Shown: piece by piece, positions 47,132 to 57,702 of the stretch
How positions within the stretch are numbered: the stretch's first letter is position 1
How the letters are laid out: each line of letters opens with the position of its first letter
Assembly (NCBI RefSeq): GCF_002797595.1
Contig: NZ_PGFE01000001.1
Coordinates: forward strand, 186,001 to 250,000
Reading direction: 5' to 3'
Length of the DNA stretch: 64,000 bases
From: Sediminihabitans luteus
Lineage (GTDB): Bacteria > Actinomycetota > Actinomycetes > Actinomycetales > Cellulomonadaceae
The notes under the pieces: model-generated
Told to the model about the DNA's origin: nothing
Seen by the model: only the letters and a program-made list of their open reading frames with translations
Databases searched by the model: none
Program-made: the position numbers and the translations under genes

Positions 47132-49938
47132 GCGTCCTCCTGGTGGTCGGCCGAGGCGCGCAGCGCGTCGGCGGGACCGCGGCCCGAGCCCGTGCGGGCC
47201 CCGATCGCGGCGGTGGTCGGGACGAGCAGGGCCGCGACGACGACGACGCCGAGGACGACCAGCAGGTCGACCGCGGGCTCGGGCGCCGTCCCGCCCGTGA
47301 ACGGTGTGAGGTCGGTCGCGGCGGTCACGAGCCACGGGGTGGTGACGCCCGCGGCCACCCCCACGACGACCGCGACGAGCAGCCAGGGCCACGTCTCCCA
47401 CGCCACGACCCGGCGCAGCGTGCGACGCGGCGCGCCCAGCGCCGCGAGGACCGCCGCGAGGCGTGCGCGGCCCGGCGCGGCCGCGACCTGCGCGAGCACG
47501 AGCGCGAGCACCGCGAGCACCGCGGCGAGGACGCTCGCGACGACGAACGCGTGCGCGACGCCCGCGGCGACGGGCGCGTCGAGCACCTCGTCGACCACGT
47601 CGTCGTGCGTCGTGACGAGCGCGTCCGGGACGACGTCGCGCACGGCGTCCGCCACCGGGCCCGGGTCGCTCGCCGCGACCAGGACGAGCCGCGGCCGAGT
47701 CTCGAGGTCGAGCGCGTCGCCCGCGAGCGCCCGGTCCACGACGACGGTCGAGCGGCCCGTGCCGAGGCCGCTGAGCCCGTCGGAGTAGCCGATCACCTCG
47801 ACGTCGGCCCCCTGCTGCGCGGTCAGGCGCAGCCCCGTGGTGCCCGGCACGACGCCGAGCGCGCGCGGGACGAGCACGGGCAGCCGTCCGTCGACGGTCT
47901 CGGCGAGGGCGGCGGGCACGCGCGCGGCGCCGGGCACGTCGGCCTGCACGTCGCGCAGCGCGGCGGTGTCGACCGCGAGGGTCGACGTGCGCTCGCCCGT
48001 CGAGGGGCCGCGCAGCACGAGCGTGCCGAGGTCCGCGACCCGTGCGACGCCCTGCACCCCGTCGACCGCAGCCAGCCGGGCGGCGTCCTCGTCGTCGACG
48101 ACGGGTCCGCTGACCCGCACGTCCGCGCCCACGGTCGCCCACCCCTGCGCGGCGACACCCGCGCCGAGGGTCGTCGACAGGCCTGCCGAGAACACGGTCA
48201 CCCACACCCCGAGCACGAGCGCGAGCGCGGGCCAGAACCCGCCCGCGGGCGCCCGCACGGCACGCGCCGCGCCGAGGAAGGCGACCAGGCCGGTCGCGCG
48301 GTGGGCCGAGCGCTCGAGGCGCGCGAGCAGCCACGGGTAGACGCGCAGCGTCCACGCGGTCGCGGCGAGCACGCACAGCACGGGCGCGGCCACGACCCAC
48401 GGGTCCGTGCCCACCGCGGGGCCGCGCAGGCACGCGCCGACGGCGAGCAGCGCGAGCACGAGCAGCGCGCCGTCGACCACGACGCGCAGCCGACCGCCCC
48501 CGGCGAGGCCTGGGCGGCGGGCACCCGTCGTCGCGCCCGCCAGGCCGTGCGTCGCGAGGGCGATCGCGAGCAGCATCGCGGCCGCCCCCACGACCACGCC
48601 CGGGAGCGAGTCCTGCACCACCGCGGCGACACGTGAGTCTCCGGGGGTCAGCACGAGCCCGAGCACGACCCCGAGGACCGTCGCGGGGACCACGAGCACC
48701 GCGGCGGAAAGACCCCCGAGCGTGCGCACCCGCCCGCGCGAGGCGCCCCGGGCCACGAGCAGGGCCGTGCGCGTCGAGCGGCGGCCCGCGGTGAGCCGCG
48801 CGGAGAGCACGAGCACCGCCGCGCCGGCCACGAGCGGACCTGCGGCGACGACCGCGAGCACCGTCCGCGCCGCGGCGAGCTGCGCGTCGACGGACTCGAG
48901 CGTGTCCCCGAGCCCGCTCGAGAACGTCAGCGACGACGCGACCTGCACGCCGTCCTGCGCGTCGGGCACCGCGGGCTCGCCCGGCAGCACGACGGGCGCG
49001 GCGGTGAACGCCCGCGTCCGGGCCAGGAGCGCGTCGACCGAACCGCCCTCGACCCGCTCCGGGTCGACCGGGTACCAGGCCCGCGACGACGACGGGACCG
49101 CGACCGTGAACTCCACGAGCCGCGTCTGCAGCACGCCGTCGACGAACCCGATCACCTCGGTGCGCTCCGCGGCCGTCCCGAGCAGCGCGACCGACGTCGG
49201 GTCGACGTAGGCCGCGGCGAGCACGCCCACGCCCGCGTTGAGGTCGTCGACCTCCTGCGGCGCGAGCGAGTACGGCCGCTCCTGCCAGTCGGGGGCCCCG
49301 GGGTCGAGCGCGGCGTACGTGCCCGCGAGCCGGACCGTCGTCGTGCGGCCCTCCGGGTCCGTCAGCGCGCGCTCGGTCCCAACCTCCCAGTCGAGCCGGC
49401 GCGCGCTCGCGTCCGCGAGCGCGACCTCGACGCCGTCCCAGTCGGACGCCGCGGGCCACGCGCCGTCGACCATCCGCACGTCGCCCTCGAGGGCCGGGTC
49501 GAGCGCGAGGGCGAGCCGCGCGGTGCGCACGTCGCTGCCGGGCGCGCTCGCGACGTCGAGCGGGTCGAGACGCACCGTGAACCGCGCAGGGGTCGTCACG
49601 CTCCGCAGGGGCTCGGGCATCGCGGCCCGCTGCTGCGCGAACGCCTCGATCACGCCGCCCCACACCGCGGCCACGTCCGCGTCCACGTCGGGCTGCGGCG
49701 TGGTGGCCGGGCCGACGGGGAGCGGCGCGGCGGCGGCCGCGACGAGGTCGCGCTGCGTCGGCGAGCTCGCGGCGACGTCGTGGCGTGCCTGCGCCGTCGC
49801 CCCGTCGTCGACCACGCGCGGCCACCCGACCACGACCGCGACCAGCACGAGCACCACCGCCGCCGTGACCAGGGGCAGCCCGGCACGGTGGCGCAGCTCG
49901 GCGAGCACGAGGGTCCAGGTGCGCACGGGGCGGCTCAT
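47128..49938 (-). CDS. FtsX-like ABC transporter permease (second)
   Basis: A 936-residue membrane protein with an N-terminal helix (GLPLVTAAVVLVLVAVVVG), a large outer domain of about 330 residues, three helices near residues 340-470, further helices and a second outer domain, and the final FtsX core near residues 790-915. It is a double-size MacB/FtsX permease. It lies between the other permease and the ATPases with four-base overlaps on both sides, so all four genes form one complex. Confidence 0.85.
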   Translation of the reverse strand: MSRPVRTWTLVLAELRHRAGLPLVTAAVVLVLVAVVVGWPRVVDDGATAQARHDVAASSPTQRDLVAAAAAPLPVGPATTPQPDVDADVAAVWGGVIEAFAQQRAAMPEPLRSVTTPARFTVRLDPLDVASAPGSDVRTARLALALDPALEGDVRMVDGAWPAASDWDGVEVALADASARRLDWEVGTERALTDPEGRTTTVRLAGTYAALDPGAPDWQERPYSLAPQEVDDLNAGVGVLAAAYVDPTSVALLGTAAERTEVIGFVDGVLQTRLVEFTVAVPSSSRAWYPVDPERVEGGSVDALLARTRAFTAAPVVLPGEPAVPDAQDGVQVASSLTFSSGLGDTLESVDAQLAAARTVLAVVAAGPLVAGAAVLVLSARLTAGRRSTRTALLVARGASRGRVRTLGGLSAAVLVVPATVLGVVLGLVLTPGDSRVAAVVQDSLPGVVVGAAAMLLAIALATHGLAGATTGARRPGLAGGGRLRVVVDGALLVLALLAVGACLRGPAVGTDPWVVAAPVLCVLAATAWTLRVYPWLLARLERSAHRATGLVAFLGAARAVRAPAGGFWPALALVLGVWVTVFSAGLSTTLGAGVAAQGWATVGADVRVSGPVVDDEDAARLAAVDGVQGVARVADLGTLVLRGPSTGERTSTLAVDTAALRDVQADVPGAARVPAALAETVDGRLPVLVPRALGVVPGTTGLRLTAQQGADVEVIGYSDGLSGLGTGRSTVVVDRALAGDALDLETRPRLVLVAASDPGPVADAVRDVVPDALVTTHDDVVDEVLDAPVAAGVAHAFVVASVLAAVLAVLALVLAQVAAAPGRARLAAVLAALGAPRRTLRRVVAWETWPWLLVAVVVGVAAGVTTPWLVTAATDLTPFTGGTAPEPAVDLLVVLGVVVVAALLVPTTAAIGARTGSGRGPADALRASADHQEDA

Positions 49939-52900
49939 CGCACGTCCTCCCGGGTCGTGGCCGTCGCGGCCTGCCGCCGCACGCGCTGGACCACGATCAG
50001 CGCGACCACGAGGACCCCGCACGCGACCGCCCCGAGCCCGAGCCCGACGACGGTGAGGTCGACGCTCGGCACGACCTCGACGCGCCCCGCGGCCCCCGGC
50101 GTCAGGGCGCGCACCAGCGCCGGGACGACCAGGTGCACGACGCCCAGGCCCGCGAGCGCCCCGGCGACCAGCGCACCGCCCGTCGCCGCGACGAGCTCGC
50201 CCGCGCGCGCCGCGCCCTGGGCGCGCGCACCGACCCCGAGGGCGCGCAGCACCGCGACCTCGCCCCGCCGCTCGCGCAGCTGCGCGAGGGCCGAGGCGAG
50301 CACGCCGAGCAGCGCGACCAGGACCACGCCGAGCATCACGGTCGCGAACACGGCCCGCACGGGCCCTGCCTGGTCGGTGCCCGTGGCGGCGAGCGTCACG
50401 TCGAGCGGCCCTGACGCGGGGCCTGCGGTGCCGGTGCGCACGAGCGCGTCGGCCGCGGCGCTCGCGACCGCGGCGGGGTCGGTGGCCGATTCTCCTGTGG
50501 GTGCCGATGATCCCGCGGGTGCCGTGGGTGCAGTGGAGTTCGTGGTGTCCGCCGAACCAGTCGTGCCCGTCGTGCCCGTGAGACCTTCGTCGAGCGTGAG
50601 CCATGCCTCGTCGGCGAGCAGCGGCGCGACGCGCGTGCGCAGCTGGAGCTCCTCGAACGCCGCGAGGTCGACCTGCACCGCGGCGAGCGCGCTCGTGCCC
50701 TGCACCGCGCGCACGACCGAGCCGACCACCACGGGGACGTCGGAGCCCGCGACCCGCAGCGTGACCGTGTCGCCCGGGGCCAGCGCGAGCGCCGACGCGA
50801 GCTCGCCCGAGGCGACCGCGGGCAGCGGCGCGACCGCGGCCGCGCCGTCGGGCATCCAGCGCACGAGGTCGGGGGCGAGCGAGCCCGCGGCGGCGAGGTC
50901 GGGCACCGCGGCCCACCCGGTGAGGTCGAGCCGATCGCCGCCGACGGTCAGGCTCGGCGCGGCCGTGCTGCCGAGCGGGAGGTCGACCGCGACGAGCCGC
51001 CACGGCACGTCGGGCGCGGGCAGCTCGACGGTGCCGCGCGCGGTCCCGTCGCCCACGGGCACGCGGGCGAGCGCGCCGTCGGGGTCGGCGAGCCAGACGA
51101 CGGCCGCCCCCTCGACGCCCGGGGTGCCGCCGAGCTCGACCGCCTCCCCCGCCGGGACGGGCACCCCTGCCGTCGTGCCGGCGCCTCGGCCCAGCACCGT
51201 GACCTCGACCTCCCCCGCCGAGCCGCGCGCCCGCAGCACCGACTCGGCGTCCGTGACGCCGTCGACGCCGGCCGGCCCGCCCTCGGCCGTCCGGGACGCG
51301 CCGACCAGGCCCGAGGTGCCGGACGCCGCACCGACCGAGACCCGCGCGTCGGCGCCCGTGAGCGCCTGCTGGGTCGCGGCACGGGCGTCGACCGAGGTCG
51401 CCGCGATGCCGCCGGCGAGCGCGGACGTCCCGGCGGCCAGGGCGACGAGCAGCACCGGCACCGCGACGACCGCGACGCGGCGGGCGAGCTGGCGCGCCGC
51501 GAGGACGACCGTGAGGCCCGGGCCGCGCGCCGCGAGCGCGGCGACGCCGCGCGCGGCGGGCCCGAGGAGCGCGAGGGCGACGAGCGCCGCGAGCAGGAGC
51601 AGCGTCGTGGGCGCGAGGACCGCGAGCGGGTCGGTTCGCGTCGTCCCGTCCGCCGCCGTGCCCACCGGGGCGTCCAGCCGCAGCAGCTGCGCCGTGCACA
51701 GCGCTGCCGCGAGTGCCACCAGCACGACGCTCGTCCCCGCGAGCACGCGCGGGGCGCGCGCCCGGGCGTCGCCCGCGAGGACCGCCCGCACGTCGAGCAG
51801 CACGGCCACGGCGAGCAGCACGGTCGCCACGAGCGCGGTGGCCGCCGCCACGACCGCGGCGACCAGGACCGGCGCCACGGTCCCCCGGGGCGGGCCGTCG
51901 CTCCCGAGGACGCCGACGACCGCGCCCAGCAGCGCCCCGGCCGCCGCGACAGGGACGGCCTCGGCGACCCCGAGCGCCACGAGCCGACGCCCCGACGCCC
52001 CGCGCGCGAGCAGCAGCACCGTCTCGCCGCGGCGCGTGCCCACGAGCAGGCGAGCGAGCTGGGCGAGCGCGACGACGCCGACCACGCCGAGCAGGCCCAA
52101 CGGGACCCGCGAGACGGCCGACGCCGCGGCGACCGCCGACCCGGCGGCGTCCGCCGTCGTGCCCAGGCCGCCCGTGACCGTGACACCGCGCACCGCGAAC
52201 GCGTCGTCGTCGCGCAGGACGTCGCGCAGGTCCGCAGCCCCGGCCGCGAGCACGGGAAGGTCGTCCACCACCACCGACCCGGTCACGGGCGCGACGACCC
52301 AGCGCACGAACGGCGTGCCGCCGAACGCCTCGTCACCCGCGGGGGCGGGCACCACGAGCGGGCCGAACGCCGTCCCGTCGGTCCCGTGCGCCGCGAGGTC
52401 GTCACCCGACCACGCGACGTCCGCCACGTCGTCAGGGGTCCACGTGCCGACCACCCGGACGCTCACCGGCGTCCCGTCCGTCCCGGTCAGCGCGAGGTCG
52501 TCCCCCACGTCGACGCCGAGCGCCCGCGCCGCGTCGACCTGGAGCGCGCCCTCGTCGGCCGCCACCGGCCAGCCGCCCGCGACGACCGTCGCGGCGGGGG
52601 GCCGACCCAGGTCGACGACGACGCGCGCCGACCCGCCCGTCACCCGCAGCGGCTCGGTGCGTTCGGAGCGCAGCGTCGTGACCTCGACGCCGGGCAGGGT
52701 GCGCGCCAGGGCGCTCGCGAGCGCGGCGTCCTGTGCCGCGGTGTCGGCGGCCCGGCGCGTGACGACCACGAGCGTCGCGTCCTGCGCCCCGGCGGTCGCG
52801 AGGGCCTCGCGCGCGCCGAGGGTGCGCGCGGACTCGGCCCGCACCAGGGCCGACGTGAACGTCGCGACCAGGATCGCGACGAGGACCGCGACGACGACGA

Positions 52901-52940
52901 ACGTGCCTGCACGGGCACGAGCGCGGTCGAGCGCGATCAC
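49935..52940 (-). CDS. FtsX-like ABC transporter permease (first)
   Basis: A 1001-residue permease, first gene of the exporter operon. An N-terminal helix (GTFVVVAVLVAILVATFTSAL) is followed by an outer domain, a middle membrane block near residues 280-480, a second outer domain and a C-terminal FtsX core near residues 850-985. A Thr/Ser/Ala-rich linker near residues 785-830 (TGTTGTTGSADTTNS and on) interrupts the second outer domain and is less GC-rich. GTG at 52940 has AAGGAG upstream. Tandem transport or sensor function is not predictable. Confidence 0.85.
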   Translation of the reverse strand: MIALDRARARAGTFVVVAVLVAILVATFTSALVRAESARTLGAREALATAGAQDATLVVVTRRAADTAAQDAALASALARTLPGVEVTTLRSERTEPLRVTGGSARVVVDLGRPPAATVVAGGWPVAADEGALQVDAARALGVDVGDDLALTGTDGTPVSVRVVGTWTPDDVADVAWSGDDLAAHGTDGTAFGPLVVPAPAGDEAFGGTPFVRWVVAPVTGSVVVDDLPVLAAGAADLRDVLRDDDAFAVRGVTVTGGLGTTADAAGSAVAAASAVSRVPLGLLGVVGVVALAQLARLLVGTRRGETVLLLARGASGRRLVALGVAEAVPVAAAGALLGAVVGVLGSDGPPRGTVAPVLVAAVVAAATALVATVLLAVAVLLDVRAVLAGDARARAPRVLAGTSVVLVALAAALCTAQLLRLDAPVGTAADGTTRTDPLAVLAPTTLLLLAALVALALLGPAARGVAALAARGPGLTVVLAARQLARRVAVVAVPVLLVALAAGTSALAGGIAATSVDARAATQQALTGADARVSVGAASGTSGLVGASRTAEGGPAGVDGVTDAESVLRARGSAGEVEVTVLGRGAGTTAGVPVPAGEAVELGGTPGVEGAAVVWLADPDGALARVPVGDGTARGTVELPAPDVPWRLVAVDLPLGSTAAPSLTVGGDRLDLTGWAAVPDLAAAGSLAPDLVRWMPDGAAAVAPLPAVASGELASALALAPGDTVTLRVAGSDVPVVVGSVVRAVQGTSALAAVQVDLAAFEELQLRTRVAPLLADEAWLTLDEGLTGTTGTTGSADTTNSTAPTAPAGSSAPTGESATDPAAVASAAADALVRTGTAGPASGPLDVTLAATGTDQAGPVRAVFATVMLGVVLVALLGVLASALAQLRERRGEVAVLRALGVGARAQGAARAGELVAATGGALVAGALAGLGVVHLVVPALVRALTPGAAGRVEVVPSVDLTVVGLGLGAVACGVLVVALIVVQRVRRQAATATTREDVR

Positions 52941-52981
52941 GGGGGCTCCTTCGTCACGAGGCGGGCGGCACGAACGCGGAC

Positions 52982-53010
52982 GGCGGCCGCGACCAGGGGT
53001 CGCGGCCGCC
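52982..53010. terminator. Terminator after the oligopeptide ABC operon
   Basis: Perfect 13-bp arms (52982-52994 and 52998-53010, GGCGGCCGCGACC and its complement) around a three-base loop, 19 bp after the stop of the ATPase gene on the minus strand. Confidence 0.75.
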
Positions 53011-53028
53011 GTTCCGGTGCGGGCAGGG

Positions 53029-54836
<1,808 letters not shown>

Positions 54837-54837
<1 letters not shown>

Positions 54838-55892
54838 CAGTCCTTGCTCCTGTTCTGGCGCGGGTCGAACGCGTCACGCAGTCCGTCGCCGATGAAGTTC
54901 ACCGAGAGCGCGATCGTGAGGATCAGCATGCCGGGCCACCAGAAGAGCCACGGCCGCGTCGAGAACGCGTTCTGGTACTGCGAGATGAGCAGCCCCAGCG
55001 AGGTGTCGGGCGCCTGGACGCCGAACCCGAGGAAGCTCAGCGACGTCTCGAGCAGGATCGCGGAGGCGATCAGCAGGGTCGCCGAGACGATGATGACGCC
55101 GACCGAGTTCGGCAGGATGTGCCGCGTGATGATGCGGCTCGGGCTCGTGCCGACGGCGCGCGCCGCGAGCACGAAGTCGCGCTCGCGCAACGACAGGACC
55201 TCGCCGCGCACGAGCCGGGCGAGGCTCGTCCACGTGACGACGCCGAGCATGAGGGTCAGGCCCCAGAAGCCCCAGCCCGAGGCGATCTTGCCGAGCACGG
55301 CCGCGAGGACGAGCAGCGGGATCACGATGAGCAGGTCGGTCAGGCGCATGAGCGCCGACTCGACCCAGCCGCGGTAGTAGCCGGCGAGCGCGCCGACGAC
55401 CGTGCCGATGACCGTCGAGATGAGCCCGACGCCCACGGCGATGATGATCGACTTCTGGGTGCCGCTCATGACGAGCGCGAAGTAGTCCTTGCCGACCGTG
55501 TCCTGCCCGAACGGGTGCTCCCCGATCGAGAACGGCCACAGCGTGAGCGTCGGGTGCCCGCCGTTCACGAGCGGCTGCGCGAGCCGGTAGTCCTGGCCCC
55601 ACCAGCCGGGGATCGGGCCGATGCCGATCGAGCTGAAGGCCATCACGATGATGAAGCCGAGCACGATCATCGCGGCGAGCGCGCCCTTGTGGTGGAAGAA
55701 GCGACGCAGGACGAGCTGCCCCTGGCTGTACGACTTGTCGCCGTCGGCCGCGAGCGGCGTCTCGATCTCGAACTCGGTCGACTTGCCGCCGATCACGTCG
55801 GTGCCCTGGGAGCCGACGATGGGCTCGAACGACATCTTGCCGTCGGGGTTGCTCTGCTTGTCGCGCTCGCGGCGCGGGTCGTTCTCACTCAT
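54837..55892 (-). CDS. Oligopeptide ABC transporter permease, OppC type
   Basis: A 351-residue permease with a long polar N-terminus of about 65 residues and six membrane helices. The outer loop after helix 1 contains HPFGQDTVGKDYFALVMSGT, the OppC N-terminal signature. The BPD_transp_1 core has the EAA-type loop AARAVGTSPSRIITRHILPN near residue 245, which docks onto the ATPase. The start ATG at 55892 is about 106 bp after the oppB stop. Confidence 0.93.
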
Positions 55893-55998
55893 GGGAGTCT
55901 CCCGCCATCTCGGTGGCGAAGGCCGTCCCCTGCGGGACGAGCGGGTCGGTTGAGGTCGTCATCCGGGTGCTCCGGTCGAAGATCGGGTCCATGCGGGG

Positions 55999-57516
55999 TC
56001 ACCGCCGGATCCGGGGGTCGAGGTACGCGTACGCGATGTCGGCCACGAGGTTCATGAGGATGGCCGCCACGCCGGTCACGAGGAAGAACGCCATGACGGG
56101 CGGCGGGTCGACCTGCTGCAGGCCCTGCTTGAACATCGCGCCCATGCCCTTCCAGCCGAACACCTGCTCGGTGATGACGGCACCGCCGATGAGCGCGGCG
56201 AAGTCGAAGGCGACGATGGTCGTGATCGGGATGAGCGCGTTGCGGAACGCGTGCTTGGTGATCACGGCGCGCTCGGACAGGCCCTTGGCGCGGGCCGTGC
56301 GGACGTAGTCCTGACCCATGACCTCGAGCATCGACGAGCGCGTGTAGCGGCTGTGCCCCGCGATCGAGACGAGCGCCAGGAGGATCGTGGGGAGGATGAG
56401 CTGCGTGCCCTTGTCGAGCACGTCCTCCCAGAACCCGCCCGGGAAGTTGGGGGTCTCGGAGCCGATCGTCGAGATGGGTCGGGGCTTGAGGTCGAGGAAG
56501 CTCGCCCAGTGCGAGAGCATCTGGTCGCCCGCGACGAGCAGCGACATGATGAAACCGGTGATGCTCGAGACGAACATCGCGCGCCGCTTGTCGTAGCCGC
56601 CCCAGAGCCAGCCGACGAGGTTGGACAGCGCCATCGCGAGGACGAGCAGGCCGAACAAGATCCACCAGTTCGGCTCGTCGAGCACGGGCATGAGCGCGAG
56701 GTACGAGACGCCGCCGACGACGACGGTCGTGAGAGCTGCGTAGAGCACACGACGGTTGTCGAGCCCGGTCACGAGCGCGGTCACGAGGACCGCGGCACCG
56801 GCCGCCGCGATGACGACGACGCCGACGCCGAGCGCGGGCTGACGGAACCAGTCGACGGCCTCGAAGTAGAACAGGGCGCCCGTGACGAACACCCAGGTGA
56901 TGCCGAGCGTGTAGAGCCGGCGCTTGCGGCCGCCCCCGACGATCGCCTGGAGGATCAGGCCGAGGCCGAGCCCCCACAGGATCATCGCGCCCGGACTCAG
57001 CAACGGGTCGGCGATCCAGTCGTTGAAGCGGATCGCGCCGTACTCCTTGAGCAGCACGGCCGCCCAGAACACGGGGAGGGAGAAGAAGAGGAACGCGAGG
57101 AACGTCGTCACGTAGTCGAAGCCCGAGTACTGACGGATCGCGGTGAGGATACCGATCGCGACGCCGACGACGATCGCGATGAGCGTCGCGAGGACGACGA
57201 GCCTCATCGTCGAGGCTGCGGCCTGCGGCAGCAGCGAGTTCACGGACACCCCGTTGCGGGTCGTGCCGAAGTCGCACTGCAGGGCGAAGCACTTGCTCAC
57301 GCCGAAGAGCCAGTTCCAGTAGCGCACGTACCAGGGGTCGTTCAGACCCATGATCTCGGTGCGCTGGTCCATGAGGTTCTGCTTGTTCTCGCTGTTCGAC
57401 TCCCGGAGATCCGCCAGGGGGTCTCCGGCGTTGATCGTCAGGACGTACATGAGCAGCGAGGCACCGAGGAGGACCAGGAACGAGATCCCGATGCGGCGCG
57501 AGATGAATCTGAGCAC
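55999..57516 (-). CDS. Oligopeptide ABC transporter permease, OppB type, with inserted membrane block
   Basis: A 505-residue permease, far longer than the usual 310-340. The N-terminus LRFISRRIGISFLVLLGASLL and the start of the BPD core (LPQAAASTMRLVVLATLIA, near residue 97) are normal. An extra region of about 180 residues with five or six hydrophobic segments follows, then the EAA loop (ARAKGLSERAVITKHAFRNALIP, near residue 425) and the ending. I choose GTG at 57516 because AAGGG lies seven bases upstream; an ATG at 57522 is only one base from that site. Confidence 0.88.
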   Translation of the reverse strand: MLRFISRRIGISFLVLLGASLLMYVLTINAGDPLADLRESNSENKQNLMDQRTEIMGLNDPWYVRYWNWLFGVSKCFALQCDFGTTRNGVSVNSLLPQAAASTMRLVVLATLIAIVVGVAIGILTAIRQYSGFDYVTTFLAFLFFSLPVFWAAVLLKEYGAIRFNDWIADPLLSPGAMILWGLGLGLILQAIVGGGRKRRLYTLGITWVFVTGALFYFEAVDWFRQPALGVGVVVIAAAGAAVLVTALVTGLDNRRVLYAALTTVVVGGVSYLALMPVLDEPNWWILFGLLVLAMALSNLVGWLWGGYDKRRAMFVSSITGFIMSLLVAGDQMLSHWASFLDLKPRPISTIGSETPNFPGGFWEDVLDKGTQLILPTILLALVSIAGHSRYTRSSMLEVMGQDYVRTARAKGLSERAVITKHAFRNALIPITTIVAFDFAALIGGAVITEQVFGWKGMGAMFKQGLQQVDPPPVMAFFLVTGVAAILMNLVADIAYAYLDPRIRR

Positions 57517-57619
57517 GTGCATACCCTTCGAGGGCGACGCCCGGTGGGGCGTCGGCTCCGGACCCGCCGTGTCGGCGTTCCCGGAAGTCTAGTTCGAGCG
57601 GATGGGTGGACACGACACG

Positions 57620-57653
57620 GGGACCGGGGGGTCTGGGAGGACCCCCCGGTCCC
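57620..57653. terminator. Hairpin between the peptide-binding lipoprotein gene and the permease genes
   Basis: Perfect 14-bp arms GGGACCGGGGGGTC (57620-57633) and its complement (57640-57653) around TGGGAG, 50 bp after the oppA stop. It probably lowers transcription into the permease genes or protects the oppA mRNA end. Confidence 0.75.
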
Positions 57654-57702
57654 ACGTGCGCATCAGTGCGATGGCCTGCCGCTCACGAGCGGCGAGGTGT
57701 CA

